Below are positions 24,611 through 32,870 of a DNA stretch of 64,000 bases, in pieces (position 1 is the first letter of the stretch; each line of letters starts with the position of its first letter). The translations under genes were made by a program, and so were the position numbers. The notes under the pieces are model-generated. The model made no database searches. It saw only the letters and a program-made list of their open reading frames with translations, and was not told the DNA's origin. Source of the DNA: Actinomadura luteofluorescens (lineage in GTDB: Bacteria; Actinomycetota; Actinomycetes; Streptosporangiales; Streptosporangiaceae); contig NZ_JACCBA010000001.1 of assembly GCF_013409365.1 (NCBI RefSeq), positions 1,178,001 through 1,242,000 on the forward strand, in the 5' to 3' direction.

Positions 24611-25522
24611 TCAATGTGGTCGGCGTTCTAGGCGCGCTAGGCGGGCGGCTATATGTTCCATCGTGGCGTTGTCGGGTTGCCAGCCGCGCTGGAGCAGCGC
24701 TGTCAGGAGAGCGCCCAGGTAAGGGGCTGGGCGGGTCAAGAAGTTCTTGGTGACGGGGATGACGTCCCAGCCCATCTCCTTGGCGAGCCAGTCTCGGCGG
24801 CGTGCGTCGTGGTTCCTGGCCTCTCGGCCGGTGTGGTGGCGTTCGCCGTCGTATTCGAGGCCTACGCGGAATTCGCGGTAGCCGAGGTCGATGTACAGCG
24901 AGTGGCCTTGCGGGCCCTGCACGGGGATCTGTGTTTCAGGGAGCGGGAAGCCCGTATCCACAACAGCGACGCGAACCCAACTCTCGCCGGGGGAGGCCGC
25001 GCCGCGGTCACCGAGCCGGAGCCTCTGACGCAGCCGTTTGTTGCCGCGGTATCCCCGCAGCCTCCGGGCCATCGCGGTGAGCTCCGCGACGTCCACGTCT
25101 CGCCGCAGGAACTGGTCCAGGGCCGCGACTGCCTCGTAGCGAGGGAGCCAGCGGGCGCAGTCGAGTGCGGTGCGGGCCGGGCATGTGAGGCGTACATCGG
25201 ATTCCTTCACTACGTGTTCGGGCGGCAGTTCGACACTGTCGGGCGTGATTGGAGACGGGGCCGGCGGAGTCTCGGAGGTTCGGGGGGCGATGAGTTCGAC
25301 GTCCCAGTCGAGCTCGTTCACCCCCGGAGGTAATACGTCCAGGCCCCATATCCATGCGGCCGTGCGCCGCGCGATGACGACCTCCGGGGGAAGGAGGCTG
25401 CTCAACGCCGCGGCACGCGCGGCGAGACCGGCTCCCTTGACGGGGACGAAATAGGCGTCCGGGCCGATGGGGATGATCGAGTGGGCGCCCGTTCGCTTCC
25501 AGGTGAGGGTGAATCCGTCCAT
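24611..25522 (-). CDS. DUF559/Vsr-like endonuclease-domain protein
   Basis: A 303-aa protein of a type common in actinomycetes. The N-terminal half (ALSSLLPPEVVIARRTAAWIWGLDVLPP) resembles the AbiEi-like region often fused to such nucleases. The C-terminal half has the PD-(D/E)XK-like signature of DUF559: YIDLGYREFRVGLEYDG, ERHHTGREARNHDARRRDWL, then WDVIPVTKNFL. Activity is unproven for the family; it may act in DNA repair or defence. ATG 25522 (MDGFTLTW) is preferred over longer in-frame starts because the upstream extension has no matching composition or motif. Confidence 0.8.
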   Translation of the reverse strand: MDGFTLTWKRTGAHSIIPIGPDAYFVPVKGAGLAARAAALSSLLPPEVVIARRTAAWIWGLDVLPPGVNELDWDVELIAPRTSETPPAPSPITPDSVELPPEHVVKESDVRLTCPARTALDCARWLPRYEAVAALDQFLRRDVDVAELTAMARRLRGYRGNKRLRQRLRLGDRGAASPGESWVRVAVVDTGFPLPETQIPVQGPQGHSLYIDLGYREFRVGLEYDGERHHTGREARNHDARRRDWLAKEMGWDVIPVTKNFLTRPAPYLGALLTALLQRGWQPDNATMEHIAARLARLERRPH

Positions 25523-25605
25523 GGGATCGAGGATGCCTTGCCCGGCGGTTCCAGGAAGGCGACCGCAAGAATGTGGATAACTCCAAGTTTTCGCAGGCCA
25601 GCGAG

Positions 25606-26424
25606 CTAGTCGCGAGTTCGGTGGTCTGACGGTTCCGCATAGGGCGCCGAGGGGGCCGGCGTTGCGGAGACCGCCTTCGTCGCCCACGCGGCCAGGCGGT
25701 TGATCAAGTCAGGGGTGGCCGCCACCTCGGCGTGGCCGAAGGCCGGTTCTATCCACAGTTCCCTCGGGTCGGACGCCGCCTCATAGAGCTGGTGGCCGTG
25801 CTCGACGGGGAAGAACGGATCCGCGGCCCCATGGACGACCAGCAGCGGCGCCGGCGCGATCCGTCCGGCGACCTCGTGCGGTGCCTCTGGAACCGGGTCC
25901 CAGCCTTTGGGCGCGATCCGTGTGCCGCGTGCCAGGCGGACCGCCATTCGGCCCGCGCGCCGTTCGATCGCCCAGTGCACGCGCCGCATCGGCACCGTTT
26001 CGCGGTAGTACCAGCGCGCGGGCGCGCTGACCGAGACCACCGCGTCCACCCCGCCGTACAGCGCAGCGTGCCTGACGACTATGGCGCCGCCCATGGAGAA
26101 CCCCGTCAGGACGACTCGCTCATATCCCCGTCGACGGGCCGCCGCGACCGCCGCGTCGACGTCGAGCACCTCCCGGTCACCCACCGTTGAGTGACCGCCG
26201 GACCGGCCGTGGCCGCGGAAGTCGAGCGCGATGACACCGCCGTGGCGGCCGAGGGCCGCGGCGATCCGGCGAAGTGCGGGCAGGCGCCACGAGCAGGTGA
26301 AACCGTGCGCCAAGATGAAGCAGACCTCCCCACCAAAGGGCGTGTGACCTGCGTCGATCCGGACACCATCGGTGGTGTACAGGGTGAGCGGTTCGGGATT
26401 CACCACGCTTCTATGATCGCGCAT
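25606..26424 (-). CDS. Alpha/beta hydrolase
   Basis: A 272-aa alpha/beta hydrolase: ILAHGFTCSWR (oxyanion HGF), DFRGHGRSGG, nucleophile Ser in LTGFSMGGAI, Asp in VVHGAADPFFP and His in EPAFGHAEVAA. The triad is complete. The motifs resemble general esterases or acylglycerol lipases and do not fix the substrate. The last 20 residues are a low-complexity tail. It is divergent from the sigma-factor gene, with 70 bp between. Confidence 0.87.
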   Translation of the reverse strand: MRDHRSVVNPEPLTLYTTDGVRIDAGHTPFGGEVCFILAHGFTCSWRLPALRRIAAALGRHGGVIALDFRGHGRSGGHSTVGDREVLDVDAAVAAARRRGYERVVLTGFSMGGAIVVRHAALYGGVDAVVSVSAPARWYYRETVPMRRVHWAIERRAGRMAVRLARGTRIAPKGWDPVPEAPHEVAGRIAPAPLLVVHGAADPFFPVEHGHQLYEAASDPRELWIEPAFGHAEVAATPDLINRLAAWATKAVSATPAPSAPYAEPSDHRTRD

Positions 26425-26494
26425 CGGCTGCGGCGGCTCGAAGAAACTTTGCCCCGGCCCGTCGGAGAAGCGACCCGCCGAACGATGGAGGGGT

Positions 26495-27871
26495 ATGAAC
26501 CACCCGGGAAAGCTGGAGCCCGACCCGGGGCCGGCCCTGCTCGCTCTCTACGACACGGCCTTGCCCGAGGTCTACGGCTACCTGCTGCCCAGGTGCGGCC
26601 GGCGCGCCCTGGCAGAGGACCTCACGGCCGAGACCTTCTTGGCCGCCGTGGAGGCGGTACGCAAGGAGCCGCCCCCGGCGCTGTCGGTCGCGTGGCTCGT
26701 CGGCGTGGCGCGGCACAAACTGGCCGACCACTGGAGGCGGGCGGCACCGGAGCAGCGCGGCCTTCAGGCCCTGGACGGGGGCGTCTCAGACCCCGCGGAG
26801 GACCCGTGGGACGAACGCCTGGACGCGCTCGTCGCCCGAGACGTCCTCGGCACGCTGGCACCTCACCATCGGGCCGCCCTGACGCTGCGCTACCTCGACG
26901 GGCTGCCCGTCCCGCACGTCGCCGAGCACCTCGGCCGGACGCTCCACGCCACCGAGGCCCTGCTGACACGGGCGCGCAAGGCCTTTCGCCACGCCTACAC
27001 AGACGACTGTCCATCAGGGAATCGGGTCCCCCGGATCCTCGGCTGGCACACGGTTCCCGAAGGCGTGGAGGCCGGTTGTCACGTCGAAGGACTGCCGGAC
27101 CAGCAGATCGGTCTCTTCGGCGGGCAGGAGCACCGAACCGTCCATCTGGCCTTCGCGGTCGAGGATCTCCACGAAGCCGTCCGGCGGATCCGCCATGCCG
27201 GCGGCGACGCCCAGGAGCCGACCGACGAGCCGTTCGGCCTCAGCGCCGCGTGCACCGACGACCAGGACCTGCGCTTCTCGGTCTACCAGCCTGCGGAGGC
27301 GGTCGGCCCCGTCGAGAGCGGGCAGGCGGAAGAGCCCGGCCTCACCGCTCACCACGGTGAGATCTCCTACCTCACCATCGGCGTGCCCGACATCGCCCGC
27401 GCGCGTTCCTTCTACGGTGAAGTGCTGAACTGGGAGTTCGCGCCGGGCCACACGCCGGGCGGCTGGAGCGTCCGCCTCGGCGGAACGGAGGTCCGCCCCA
27501 TGACCGGCATGTACGGCGGCGCCGACCGTCCCGTGGTGATCACCCATGTACACGGTCGACGAGATCGAGCCCGCCGTCGCCCGCGCCCGGGAGGCCGGCG
27601 GCACCGCGACCGCCCCTGCCCGGCAGCCCTACGGGATCACCTCCGAATGCACCGACGACCAAGGGAGCCGCTTCTACCTGGGCCAGCACTGACGTTCCAC
27701 ACCAAACTCGGCTCCTTTCCTGCCCCCGCCACGGTCACAAGGACGCGACGAACGTCAACATCCGCAATTCGGCCGCCCCGGCCCGCATCTCGCCCGGCGC
27801 GTGGCCCCGCGCCTCAGCAACCCCAAGGCCACCCACAGGGAAATGACGATTTAGGTATGTGTCCGCCGTAG
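26495..27871 (+). CDS. ECF sigma factor fused in frame to VOC domains; frameshifted near its end
   Basis: As read, a 458-aa product. Residues 10-170 form an ECF-type sigma-70 factor (region 2: EVYGYLLPRCGRRALAEDLTAETF, then VARHKLADHWRR; region 4: LAPHHRAALTLRYLDGLPVPHVAEHL). Without a stop it runs into VOC sequence: a first module lacking its N-terminal strands (ILGWHTVPEGVEAGCHVEG...LRFSVYQPAEA), then a second (ISYLTIGVPDIARARSFYGEVLNWEFAPG). Near 27537-27545 the reading changes to an Arg-rich shadow frame, and the missing VOC end is found in frame 3 at 27546-27692. Actinomycetes often carry separate adjacent sigma and VOC genes, so deletion-fusion plus a later 1-nt insertion is the simplest history. 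GGAGGGG precedes ATG 26495. Confidence 0.75.
   Translation: MNHPGKLEPDPGPALLALYDTALPEVYGYLLPRCGRRALAEDLTAETFLAAVEAVRKEPPPALSVAWLVGVARHKLADHWRRAAPEQRGLQALDGGVSDPAEDPWDERLDALVARDVLGTLAPHHRAALTLRYLDGLPVPHVAEHLGRTLHATEALLTRARKAFRHAYTDDCPSGNRVPRILGWHTVPEGVEAGCHVEGLPDQQIGLFGGQEHRTVHLAFAVEDLHEAVRRIRHAGGDAQEPTDEPFGLSAACTDDQDLRFSVYQPAEAVGPVESGQAEEPGLTAHHGEISYLTIGVPDIARARSFYGEVLNWEFAPGHTPGGWSVRLGGTEVRPMTGMYGGADRPVVITHVHGRRDRARRRPRPGGRRHRDRPCPAALRDHLRMHRRPREPLLPGPALTFHTKLGSFPAPATVTRTRRTSTSAIRPPRPASRPARGPAPQQPQGHPQGNDDLGMCPP
27546..27692 (+). pseudogene. Out-of-frame C-terminal end of the VOC domain
   Basis: Frame starting at 27546 encodes 48 residues, MYTVDEIEPAVARAREAGG ... YGITSECTDDQGSRFYLGQH, then TGA. 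This is the normal ending of the VOC module that the sigma-VOC frame loses. Removing one base in ATCACCC (27537-27545) would restore one continuous protein ending at 27692. The space 27693-27958 holds no supported gene. Confidence 0.7.
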
Positions 27872-27958
27872 TGGGCTGAAAGGACAGGGTGCTGGGTAGA
27901 AATCGAACGTGTCTGGTGGGCTGGTTGGTCGACGGGCTTTGGCGTCGGATTGGCTGGT

Positions 27959-28306
27959 ATGGACAGCGAAGAGCGCACGCTTCAGGTGAAGGCACGCCGC
28001 ACGCGGCGCGCTGGCGAGGGCGGAGCGACAACGCGGCTGCCGGACGTTCCCGAAGCCTCTGCGACGGCCTCGGCGTGCAGGCGCGAGGCCGAGGAGTACG
28101 CGCAGCAGGCGATGGTCTCTTCGGCGCGAGCCCACGACCGCGCCGCGCTGCTCCTGGAGGAGATGGCCACGGTCCATCCCGAAGAAGCCGAGCTGCACCT
28201 GCAGTCAGCGGCACGCCACCGCCGATGGGCCGACAACGACAGAAAACTGGCCCGACAACACGCCCCCCACGACGACAAACCCGACGCCCCTAACCAAGGG
28301 CGGTGA
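27959..28306 (+). CDS. Small helical protein of unknown function
   Basis: A 115-aa hydrophilic protein. The second half is a helical segment with regular Ala, Glu and Arg/His spacing (REAEEYAQQAMVSSARAHDRAALLLEEMA...LQSAARHRRWADNDRKLA), similar in style to small actinobacterial proteins with no known role. The N-terminal third is basic. No signal peptide or membrane segment is present. ATG 27959 is chosen; an in-frame TTG lies 9 bp upstream. No good ribosome binding site is seen, so whether it is a real gene is uncertain. Confidence 0.5.
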   Translation: MDSEERTLQVKARRTRRAGEGGATTRLPDVPEASATASACRREAEEYAQQAMVSSARAHDRAALLLEEMATVHPEEAELHLQSAARHRRWADNDRKLARQHAPHDDKPDAPNQGR

Positions 28307-28471
28307 AGACCACCGTCTTCCAGAGTCGCCGACCGCCTTCCCGCCCGCCCTGAGCGCCCGTGGGGGGCCTGGCATCTTCCGCGTTGCCGGGCCTGCCGGG
28401 CGTCCGCCTTGTGGCCGTCGGGGCGGGGCGCTTAGGTAGGAAGGTCATGTAAGGCTCTCTGGGAGGTCCTT

Positions 28472-29377
28472 GTGCGGGTTGGGGTTCTGCTCAACGAGCG
28501 GGGCGGCGCGGAGGCGCTGGGCAAGCTGGCCGACGACGTGCGGCGCGCGGCGGACGACGGGTTCTCCTCGGCGTGGATGTCGCAGATCTTCGGGGTGGAC
28601 GCGCTGACCGCGCTGGCCGTGGCGGGGAGCGGCGTGCCCGGGATCGAGCTGGGGACGGCGGTCGTGCCGACGTATCCGCGGCACCCGGCCGTGCTGGCGC
28701 AGCAGGCGAGGACGACCGCGCTGGCGCTGCGGGGGCGCTTCACGCTCGGCGTCGGGCTGTCCCACAAGATCGTCATCGAGGACATGTACGGGTACGACTT
28801 CGGCAGGCCGCTGCGGCACATGGACGAGTACCTGTCGGTGCTGGGGCCGCTGCTCAACGGGGAGAACGCCGCCTTCACGGGCGAGACGCTGCGGGGCCAC
28901 ATCGGGCTGAGCGTGCCGAACGAGGGGCGGGTGCCGCTGGTGCTGGCGGCGCTCGGCCCGAAGATGCTGAAGCTGGCGGCGGAGCGGGCGGACGGGACGG
29001 TGCTGTGGATGACCGGCCCCGTCACCGTCCGCGAGCACATCGTGCCGACCATCACGGCGGCGGCCGAGGCGGCCGGACGCGGCGCGCCGCGGGTCGTGTG
29101 CGTCCTGCCCGTGTGCGTCACCGGTGACGTGGAGCGCGCGCGGGAGCAGGCCGCGGAGACGTTCGAGGTGTACGGGGTGCTGCCGTCCTACCGGGCGATG
29201 ATGGACCGGGAAGGCGTGGAGGGGCCGAAGGACCTGGCCGTCGTCGGGGACGAGGACGCGGTCGCGGCGAAGCTGGAGGAGCTGTCCGAGGCGGGCGTCA
29301 CCGATTTCGTCGCCGCCGAGTACGTGCCGGGCGACCGGCGCACCCGGGAGTTCCTGAAGACGGTCACGGCGAAATGA
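28472..29377 (+). CDS. LLM-class F420-dependent oxidoreductase
   Basis: A 301-aa luciferase-like monooxygenase (TIM barrel). It opens VGVLLNERGGAEALGKLAD and shows LGTAVVPTYPRHPAVLAQQA, FTLGVGLSHKIVIEDMYGYDF, VPLVLAALGPKMLKLAAERADG and a C-terminal VTDFVAAEYVPG, the order seen in F420-dependent relatives of methylene-tetrahydromethanopterin reductase. Cofactor assignment is from the family pattern. GTG 28472 follows GGGAGG. Its last 14 bp overlap the convergent VOC gene. Confidence 0.88.
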   Translation: MRVGVLLNERGGAEALGKLADDVRRAADDGFSSAWMSQIFGVDALTALAVAGSGVPGIELGTAVVPTYPRHPAVLAQQARTTALALRGRFTLGVGLSHKIVIEDMYGYDFGRPLRHMDEYLSVLGPLLNGENAAFTGETLRGHIGLSVPNEGRVPLVLAALGPKMLKLAAERADGTVLWMTGPVTVREHIVPTITAAAEAAGRGAPRVVCVLPVCVTGDVERAREQAAETFEVYGVLPSYRAMMDREGVEGPKDLAVVGDEDAVAAKLEELSEAGVTDFVAAEYVPGDRRTREFLKTVTAK

Positions 29378-29741
29378 GTTCGTAGAGGTTGCCGCTGGCG
29401 TCGGAGAAGTAGAGGCCGCGTCCGCCGAGCGGGTGGTTCTCGTCGACGCGGCCGTTGTCGGCGTGGGCGGGTTCGTCGCCGTAGGGGATCTCGCGCGCGT
29501 CGAGGCGGTCCACGACCGTGTCGAAGGTGGCGGCGTCCACGTCGAAGGCCAGGTGGTGGCCCTGCGGGTAGGCGACGGTCATGAAGTCGAGGGTGAGGCC
29601 GTCGTTCACGCGGATCGGGACGAAGTGCCGCGCGTGCGGGTGCGGGCCCGTGTACTCAAGGCCCATGACGGCGGCGAAGAAGCGGGCGGCCTCGTCGTTG
29701 TCGGCGGCCGTCACGATGGTGTGGTTCAGGGTGATCGTCAT
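29364..29741 (-). CDS. VOC family protein
   Basis: A 125-aa VOC protein: LNHTIVTAADNDEAARFFAAVMGLEY at the N-terminus, HHLAFDVDAATFDTVVDRL in the middle and GRGLYFSDASGNLYELI at the C-terminus. His in LNHT, His in HHLAF and Glu in YELI fit the metal-ligand positions of dioxygenase-like VOC proteins. Its ATG overlaps the TetR stop (ATGA), so it belongs to the TetR transcript and is likely controlled by it. Confidence 0.86.
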   Translation of the reverse strand: MTITLNHTIVTAADNDEAARFFAAVMGLEYTGPHPHARHFVPIRVNDGLTLDFMTVAYPQGHHLAFDVDAATFDTVVDRLDAREIPYGDEPAHADNGRVDENHPLGGRGLYFSDASGNLYELISP

Positions 29742-30349
29742 GCGGCGGTTCCTTCCTTGAGCGCGCCGTGCAGGAAGACGTCCAGGTACTCCTCGACGGA
29801 GAGGGGCTGCGTCTCGGGGCCGGCGGCGGGCCGGGCGCGGCTGAACACGAAGCCCATGAACAGGCCCGCGATCTGCTCGACGGGCAGGCGCAGCCGGTCC
29901 CGTTCGGGTTCGAACAGCTCGGCGAGCGCCTCGCGGGTGCGGGTCATGGCGGCGGCGCGGTCGGGGCCGGGTTCGCCGGCGCCGGGTTCGCGGCGCCCGG
30001 TGGCGTGCAGCGCGCCGATCACCAGGCCCATGCGGGCGAGGTAGGCGTCGATCGCGGCGGCGGCCTCGGCGAGCCGCGCGGGCAGCGGCTGGTCGAGCGG
30101 GATGGCGCCGATCTCGGCGAGGACGTGGTCGGTCCGCAGAGCTTCGGCGACGCAGGCGTCCAGCAGTTCGTCCTTGTCGGCGAACACCCGGAAGATCGTC
30201 GCCTCGCCGATGCCGGCGGAGCGGGCGATCTGCGCGGTGGTGACGGCCATGCCGTGCTCGGCGACGAGCGGCAGGGCCGTCCGGATGATCATCTCGCGGC
30301 GCTGCTCCGGGCTCATTCCGGGGGCGCGCCGGCGGCTCTTGTCCTCCAT
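29738..30349 (-). CDS. TetR-family transcription regulator
   Basis: A 203-aa regulator. The helix-turn-helix is TTAQIARSAGIGEATIFRVFADKDELLDACVAEAL (about residues 36-70), and the C-terminal helical domain (to residue 203) is the ligand pocket. ATG 30349 is preferred over GTG 30358 because a TACCGT hexamer lies 7 nt upstream with no ribosome binding site, giving a leaderless start. Two perfect palindromes lie just upstream at 30363-30382 and 30393-30406, suggesting autoregulation together with the VOC gene. Confidence 0.9.
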   Translation of the reverse strand: MEDKSRRRAPGMSPEQRREMIIRTALPLVAEHGMAVTTAQIARSAGIGEATIFRVFADKDELLDACVAEALRTDHVLAEIGAIPLDQPLPARLAEAAAAIDAYLARMGLVIGALHATGRREPGAGEPGPDRAAAMTRTREALAELFEPERDRLRLPVEQIAGLFMGFVFSRARPAAGPETQPLSVEEYLDVFLHGALKEGTAA

Positions 30350-30356
30350 GCCCGCC

Positions 30357-30406
30357 ACGGTACGGAGTGAGTACTCACTCCGTCAACATCGAAGTGAGTA
30401 CTCACT
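30357..30406 (-). promoter_or_regulatory. Leaderless promoter with two TetR-type palindromes
   Basis: ACGGTA (30357-30362; TACCGT on the minus strand) is the -10. The perfect 20-bp palindrome CGGAGTGAGTACTCACTCCG covers 30363-30382 and a second copy with core AGTGAGTACTCACT covers 30393-30406. Centres are 27 bp apart. The first lies directly over the -35 region of the TetR gene. Confidence 0.8.
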
Positions 30407-30429
30407 CCGCACAACCCGACAGATCAGCA

Positions 30430-30595
30430 TACGGTGGCTGATACCGTTGCGATGCTGCGCGCCAGGAGCGAAGTCCGGTGGAAAATCCGGCGCTGTCCCG
30501 CAACTGTGGTGCCCCTCTCGAAGTGGCCGAGCCAGGTCGCCTCCTCGCGCGCCGACGATTGTCGACCTCGTGGAAGGGCGATCCGTCATGACGGG
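30430..30595 (+). promoter_or_regulatory. Cobalamin (adenosylcobalamin) riboswitch
   Basis: The conserved core is visible: AAGTCCGGTG, AAATCCGG, CGCTGTCCCGCAACTGT (about 30470-30507) and the B12 box GAGCCAGGTCGCC (30530-30542). A small hairpin CGAC-GATT-GTCG and the palindrome CCGTCATGACGG (30583-30594) follow and may form the expression platform before the ribosome binding site at 30618-30623. It precedes a corrinoid importer and CbiZ, so high cobalamin would shut the operon off. Confidence 0.9.
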
Positions 30596-30628
30596 CCGCG
30601 GCTTCCCTGCACCAGCCAGGAGGCTCCT

Positions 30629-31546
30629 GTGAGACCCGTACGCACCTTGGGCGCGGTGATGGCGATCGGCGTCGTCACGCTCGCCGCCGCATGCGGCGAC
30701 GACGACGGCAAGTCCGGCGGCACGCCGGACGGGAAGGCCGTCACCGTCCAGGCCGCCAACGGGGCCGTGAACGTCCCGGCCAAGCCGAAGCGCATCGTCT
30801 CCCTCTCCCCCACCCACACCGAGACGCTGTTCGCCATCGGCGCCGGCCCGCAGGTGGTCGCGGTGGACGACTACTCCAACTATCCGGCCGGCACCCCGCG
30901 CACGAAGCTGTCGGGCTTCAAGCCGAACGCCGAGGCGATCATCACCCACAAGCCGGACCTCGTCGTGCTGTCCGACGACATGGACGGCATCGTCAAGTCG
31001 CTGGAGAAGGTGAAGGTCCCGGTCCTGCTGGAGCCGGCGGCGAAGAACCTGGACGAGGCCTACGACGAGATCGGCGATCTCGGGAAGGCGACCGGGCACG
31101 AGGCCGAGGCCAAGAAGGTCACCGACGGGATGCGCGCGGACATCCAGAAGACGGTCGCCGCGTCGTCCAAGGCCAAGGGCCTCACGTACTACCACGAGCT
31201 GGACAACCAGCTCCATTCCGTGACCTCCCAGACCTTCGCGGGCCAGGTGTACGGGCTCTTCGGCCTCCAGAACATCGCCGACAAGGCGGACAAGGCCTCC
31301 GGCGGCTACCCGCAGCTGTCCCGGGAGTACCTGCTCAAGCAGGACCCGGACCTGATCTTCCTGGCCGACACCAAGTGCTGCGGGCAGAACGCCGCCGCCC
31401 TCACCAAGCGCCCCGGCTGGTCGGACCTGGACGCGGTCGGGCACGACGGCGTGGTGGAGCTGGACGACGACATCGCCTCCCGCTGGGGGCCGCGCCTGAC
31501 GGAGTTCGTCAAGGCGATCGGCGACGCGGTCCAGAAGGTTCAGTGA
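30629..31546 (+). CDS. btuF: Corrinoid (vitamin B12) ABC transporter substrate-binding lipoprotein
   Basis: A 305-aa lipoprotein with a short signal peptide ending TLAAAC (Cys22) and a class III binding-protein fold: RIVSLSPTHTETLFAIGAG, then KPNAEAIITHKPDLVVL, a long connecting helix, and QDPDLIFLADTKC and WGPRLTEFVKAI near the end. The order matches BtuF/FecB proteins. GTG 30629 follows AGGAGG (30618-30623); a longer upstream frame would run through the riboswitch and is rejected. It is first in the riboswitch-controlled operon. Confidence 0.93.
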   Translation: MRPVRTLGAVMAIGVVTLAAACGDDDGKSGGTPDGKAVTVQAANGAVNVPAKPKRIVSLSPTHTETLFAIGAGPQVVAVDDYSNYPAGTPRTKLSGFKPNAEAIITHKPDLVVLSDDMDGIVKSLEKVKVPVLLEPAAKNLDEAYDEIGDLGKATGHEAEAKKVTDGMRADIQKTVAASSKAKGLTYYHELDNQLHSVTSQTFAGQVYGLFGLQNIADKADKASGGYPQLSREYLLKQDPDLIFLADTKCCGQNAAALTKRPGWSDLDAVGHDGVVELDDDIASRWGPRLTEFVKAIGDAVQKVQ

Positions 31547-31571
31547 CCGCTGCCGCCGAGGGCGCCCGCCC

Positions 31572-32870
31572 GTGAGCAGGCGCCGACCGCACACCGGGGA
31601 CGTCCCGGCCGATCCTGAGGACGCGGCCGGGACGTCCCCGGACGTCCGCACAGGTCCCGAGGACGTCTCCGGTCGGGGGCCGGACGACGGCGAAAGCGCC
31701 AATCTCCAGGTCGCCCGCACGGACTCCGAGGACGTCTCCGGGCAGGCGGCCGAGATCTCCGGCGGCCGCGCCAAGGCGCGGACGCGTCTCGCAAGCGTCG
31801 CCGCATTGGACGGTGCCGGCGCGCCGCACGGCCTGCGGGGCCAGGCCAGGCTGCGGCCGCTGCCGCTGGCCGTCGCGGTCGGGCTGCTCGGCGCGACGCT
31901 GCTGGCGGGGGTGCTGGTGGGGTCGGCCGGGCTGCCCGTCGGCGGGGTCCTGAAGGCGCTGGCCGACAGGATCCCGTTCGTGCACGTCGACAGCGGTCTC
32001 GGCGTCATCGACGAGAACGTGCTGTTCCAGCTGCGGGTGCCGCGAGCGCTGATGGCGGCGCTGGTCGGCGGGATGCTCGCCGTCGCGGGCGCCGGGTACC
32101 AGGGCGTGTTCCGCAACCCGCTCGCCGACCCGTACCTGCTGGGCGCGGCGGCGGGGGCGGGTGTCGGGGCGACGCTGGTCATCGCGCTGGTGCCGGGCGA
32201 CCCCGGGTACGCGGTGCCGCTCGCGGCTTTCGTCGGCGCGATCGGCGGGGTCGCCCTGGCGTACCTGCTCGGCAGCGCCGCGGCGGGACGCGGGAACGGG
32301 ACGGCGACGCTGGTGCTGGCCGGCGTCGCGGTGTCGTCGTTCCTCGCCGCGGTCCAGACGCTGATCCAGCAGATGCGGGCGGAGGAACTGCAGCGGATCT
32401 ACTCGTGGATCCTCGGCGGGGTCGGGTCGGCCGACTGGCACCAGCTGGCGCTCGTCTTCCCGTACGCGCTGGTCTCCACCGTGGTGCTCCTCGCCCACGG
32501 CCGGCTGCTGGACGTGCTGAGCGTCGGCGACGAGGAGGCGGCCTCGCTCGGCCTGTCGGCGTCGCGGGTCCGGCTGACGGTGCTGGTGGCGGCGTCGCTG
32601 GCGACGGCGTCGGCGGTCGCGGTGAGCGGGCTGATCGCGTTCGTCGGCATCGTGGTCCCGCACGTGGTGCGGCGGCTGGCGGGCGGGTCGTACCGGATCG
32701 TGCTGCCGCTGTCGCTGCTGGGCGGCGCGGCGTTCCTGGAGGTGGCCGACCTCGTGGCGCGGACGGTGATCAGGCCCGGGGAGCTCCCGCTCGGCGTGGT
32801 GACGGCGTTCGTCGGCGGGCCGTTCTTCGTCGTGGTGCTGCGCGCGTCCCGCCGGCAGGTGGACACGTGA
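31572..32870 (+). CDS. btuC: Corrinoid ABC transporter permease (FecCD/BtuC) with long N-terminal extension
   Basis: A 432-aa protein whose residues from about 98 are a standard FecCD permease: LRVPRALMAALVGGMLAVAGAGYQGVFRNPLADPYLLG, then WILGGVGSADW, LGLSASRVR and the ATPase-contacting SGLIAFVGIVVPHVVRRLAG. The first ~95 residues are hydrophilic and hold repeated EDVSG/PDV-type segments, which BtuC lacks. GTG 31572 is 25 bp after the btuF stop; an internal start just before the first membrane segment would remove the extension and cannot be excluded. Confidence 0.9.
   Translation: MSRRRPHTGDVPADPEDAAGTSPDVRTGPEDVSGRGPDDGESANLQVARTDSEDVSGQAAEISGGRAKARTRLASVAALDGAGAPHGLRGQARLRPLPLAVAVGLLGATLLAGVLVGSAGLPVGGVLKALADRIPFVHVDSGLGVIDENVLFQLRVPRALMAALVGGMLAVAGAGYQGVFRNPLADPYLLGAAAGAGVGATLVIALVPGDPGYAVPLAAFVGAIGGVALAYLLGSAAAGRGNGTATLVLAGVAVSSFLAAVQTLIQQMRAEELQRIYSWILGGVGSADWHQLALVFPYALVSTVVLLAHGRLLDVLSVGDEEAASLGLSASRVRLTVLVAASLATASAVAVSGLIAFVGIVVPHVVRRLAGGSYRIVLPLSLLGGAAFLEVADLVARTVIRPGELPLGVVTAFVGGPFFVVVLRASRRQVDT

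Noticed and set aside
23574..24614. 346-codon minus-strand frame
   Set aside because: Spans the 90-bp array and low-complexity DNA; composition is unlike real proteins in the window and there is no recognisable domain.
27693..27871. C-terminal tail of the sigma-VOC frame
   Set aside because: It is out-of-frame sequence after the frameshift; the true VOC ending stops at 27692.
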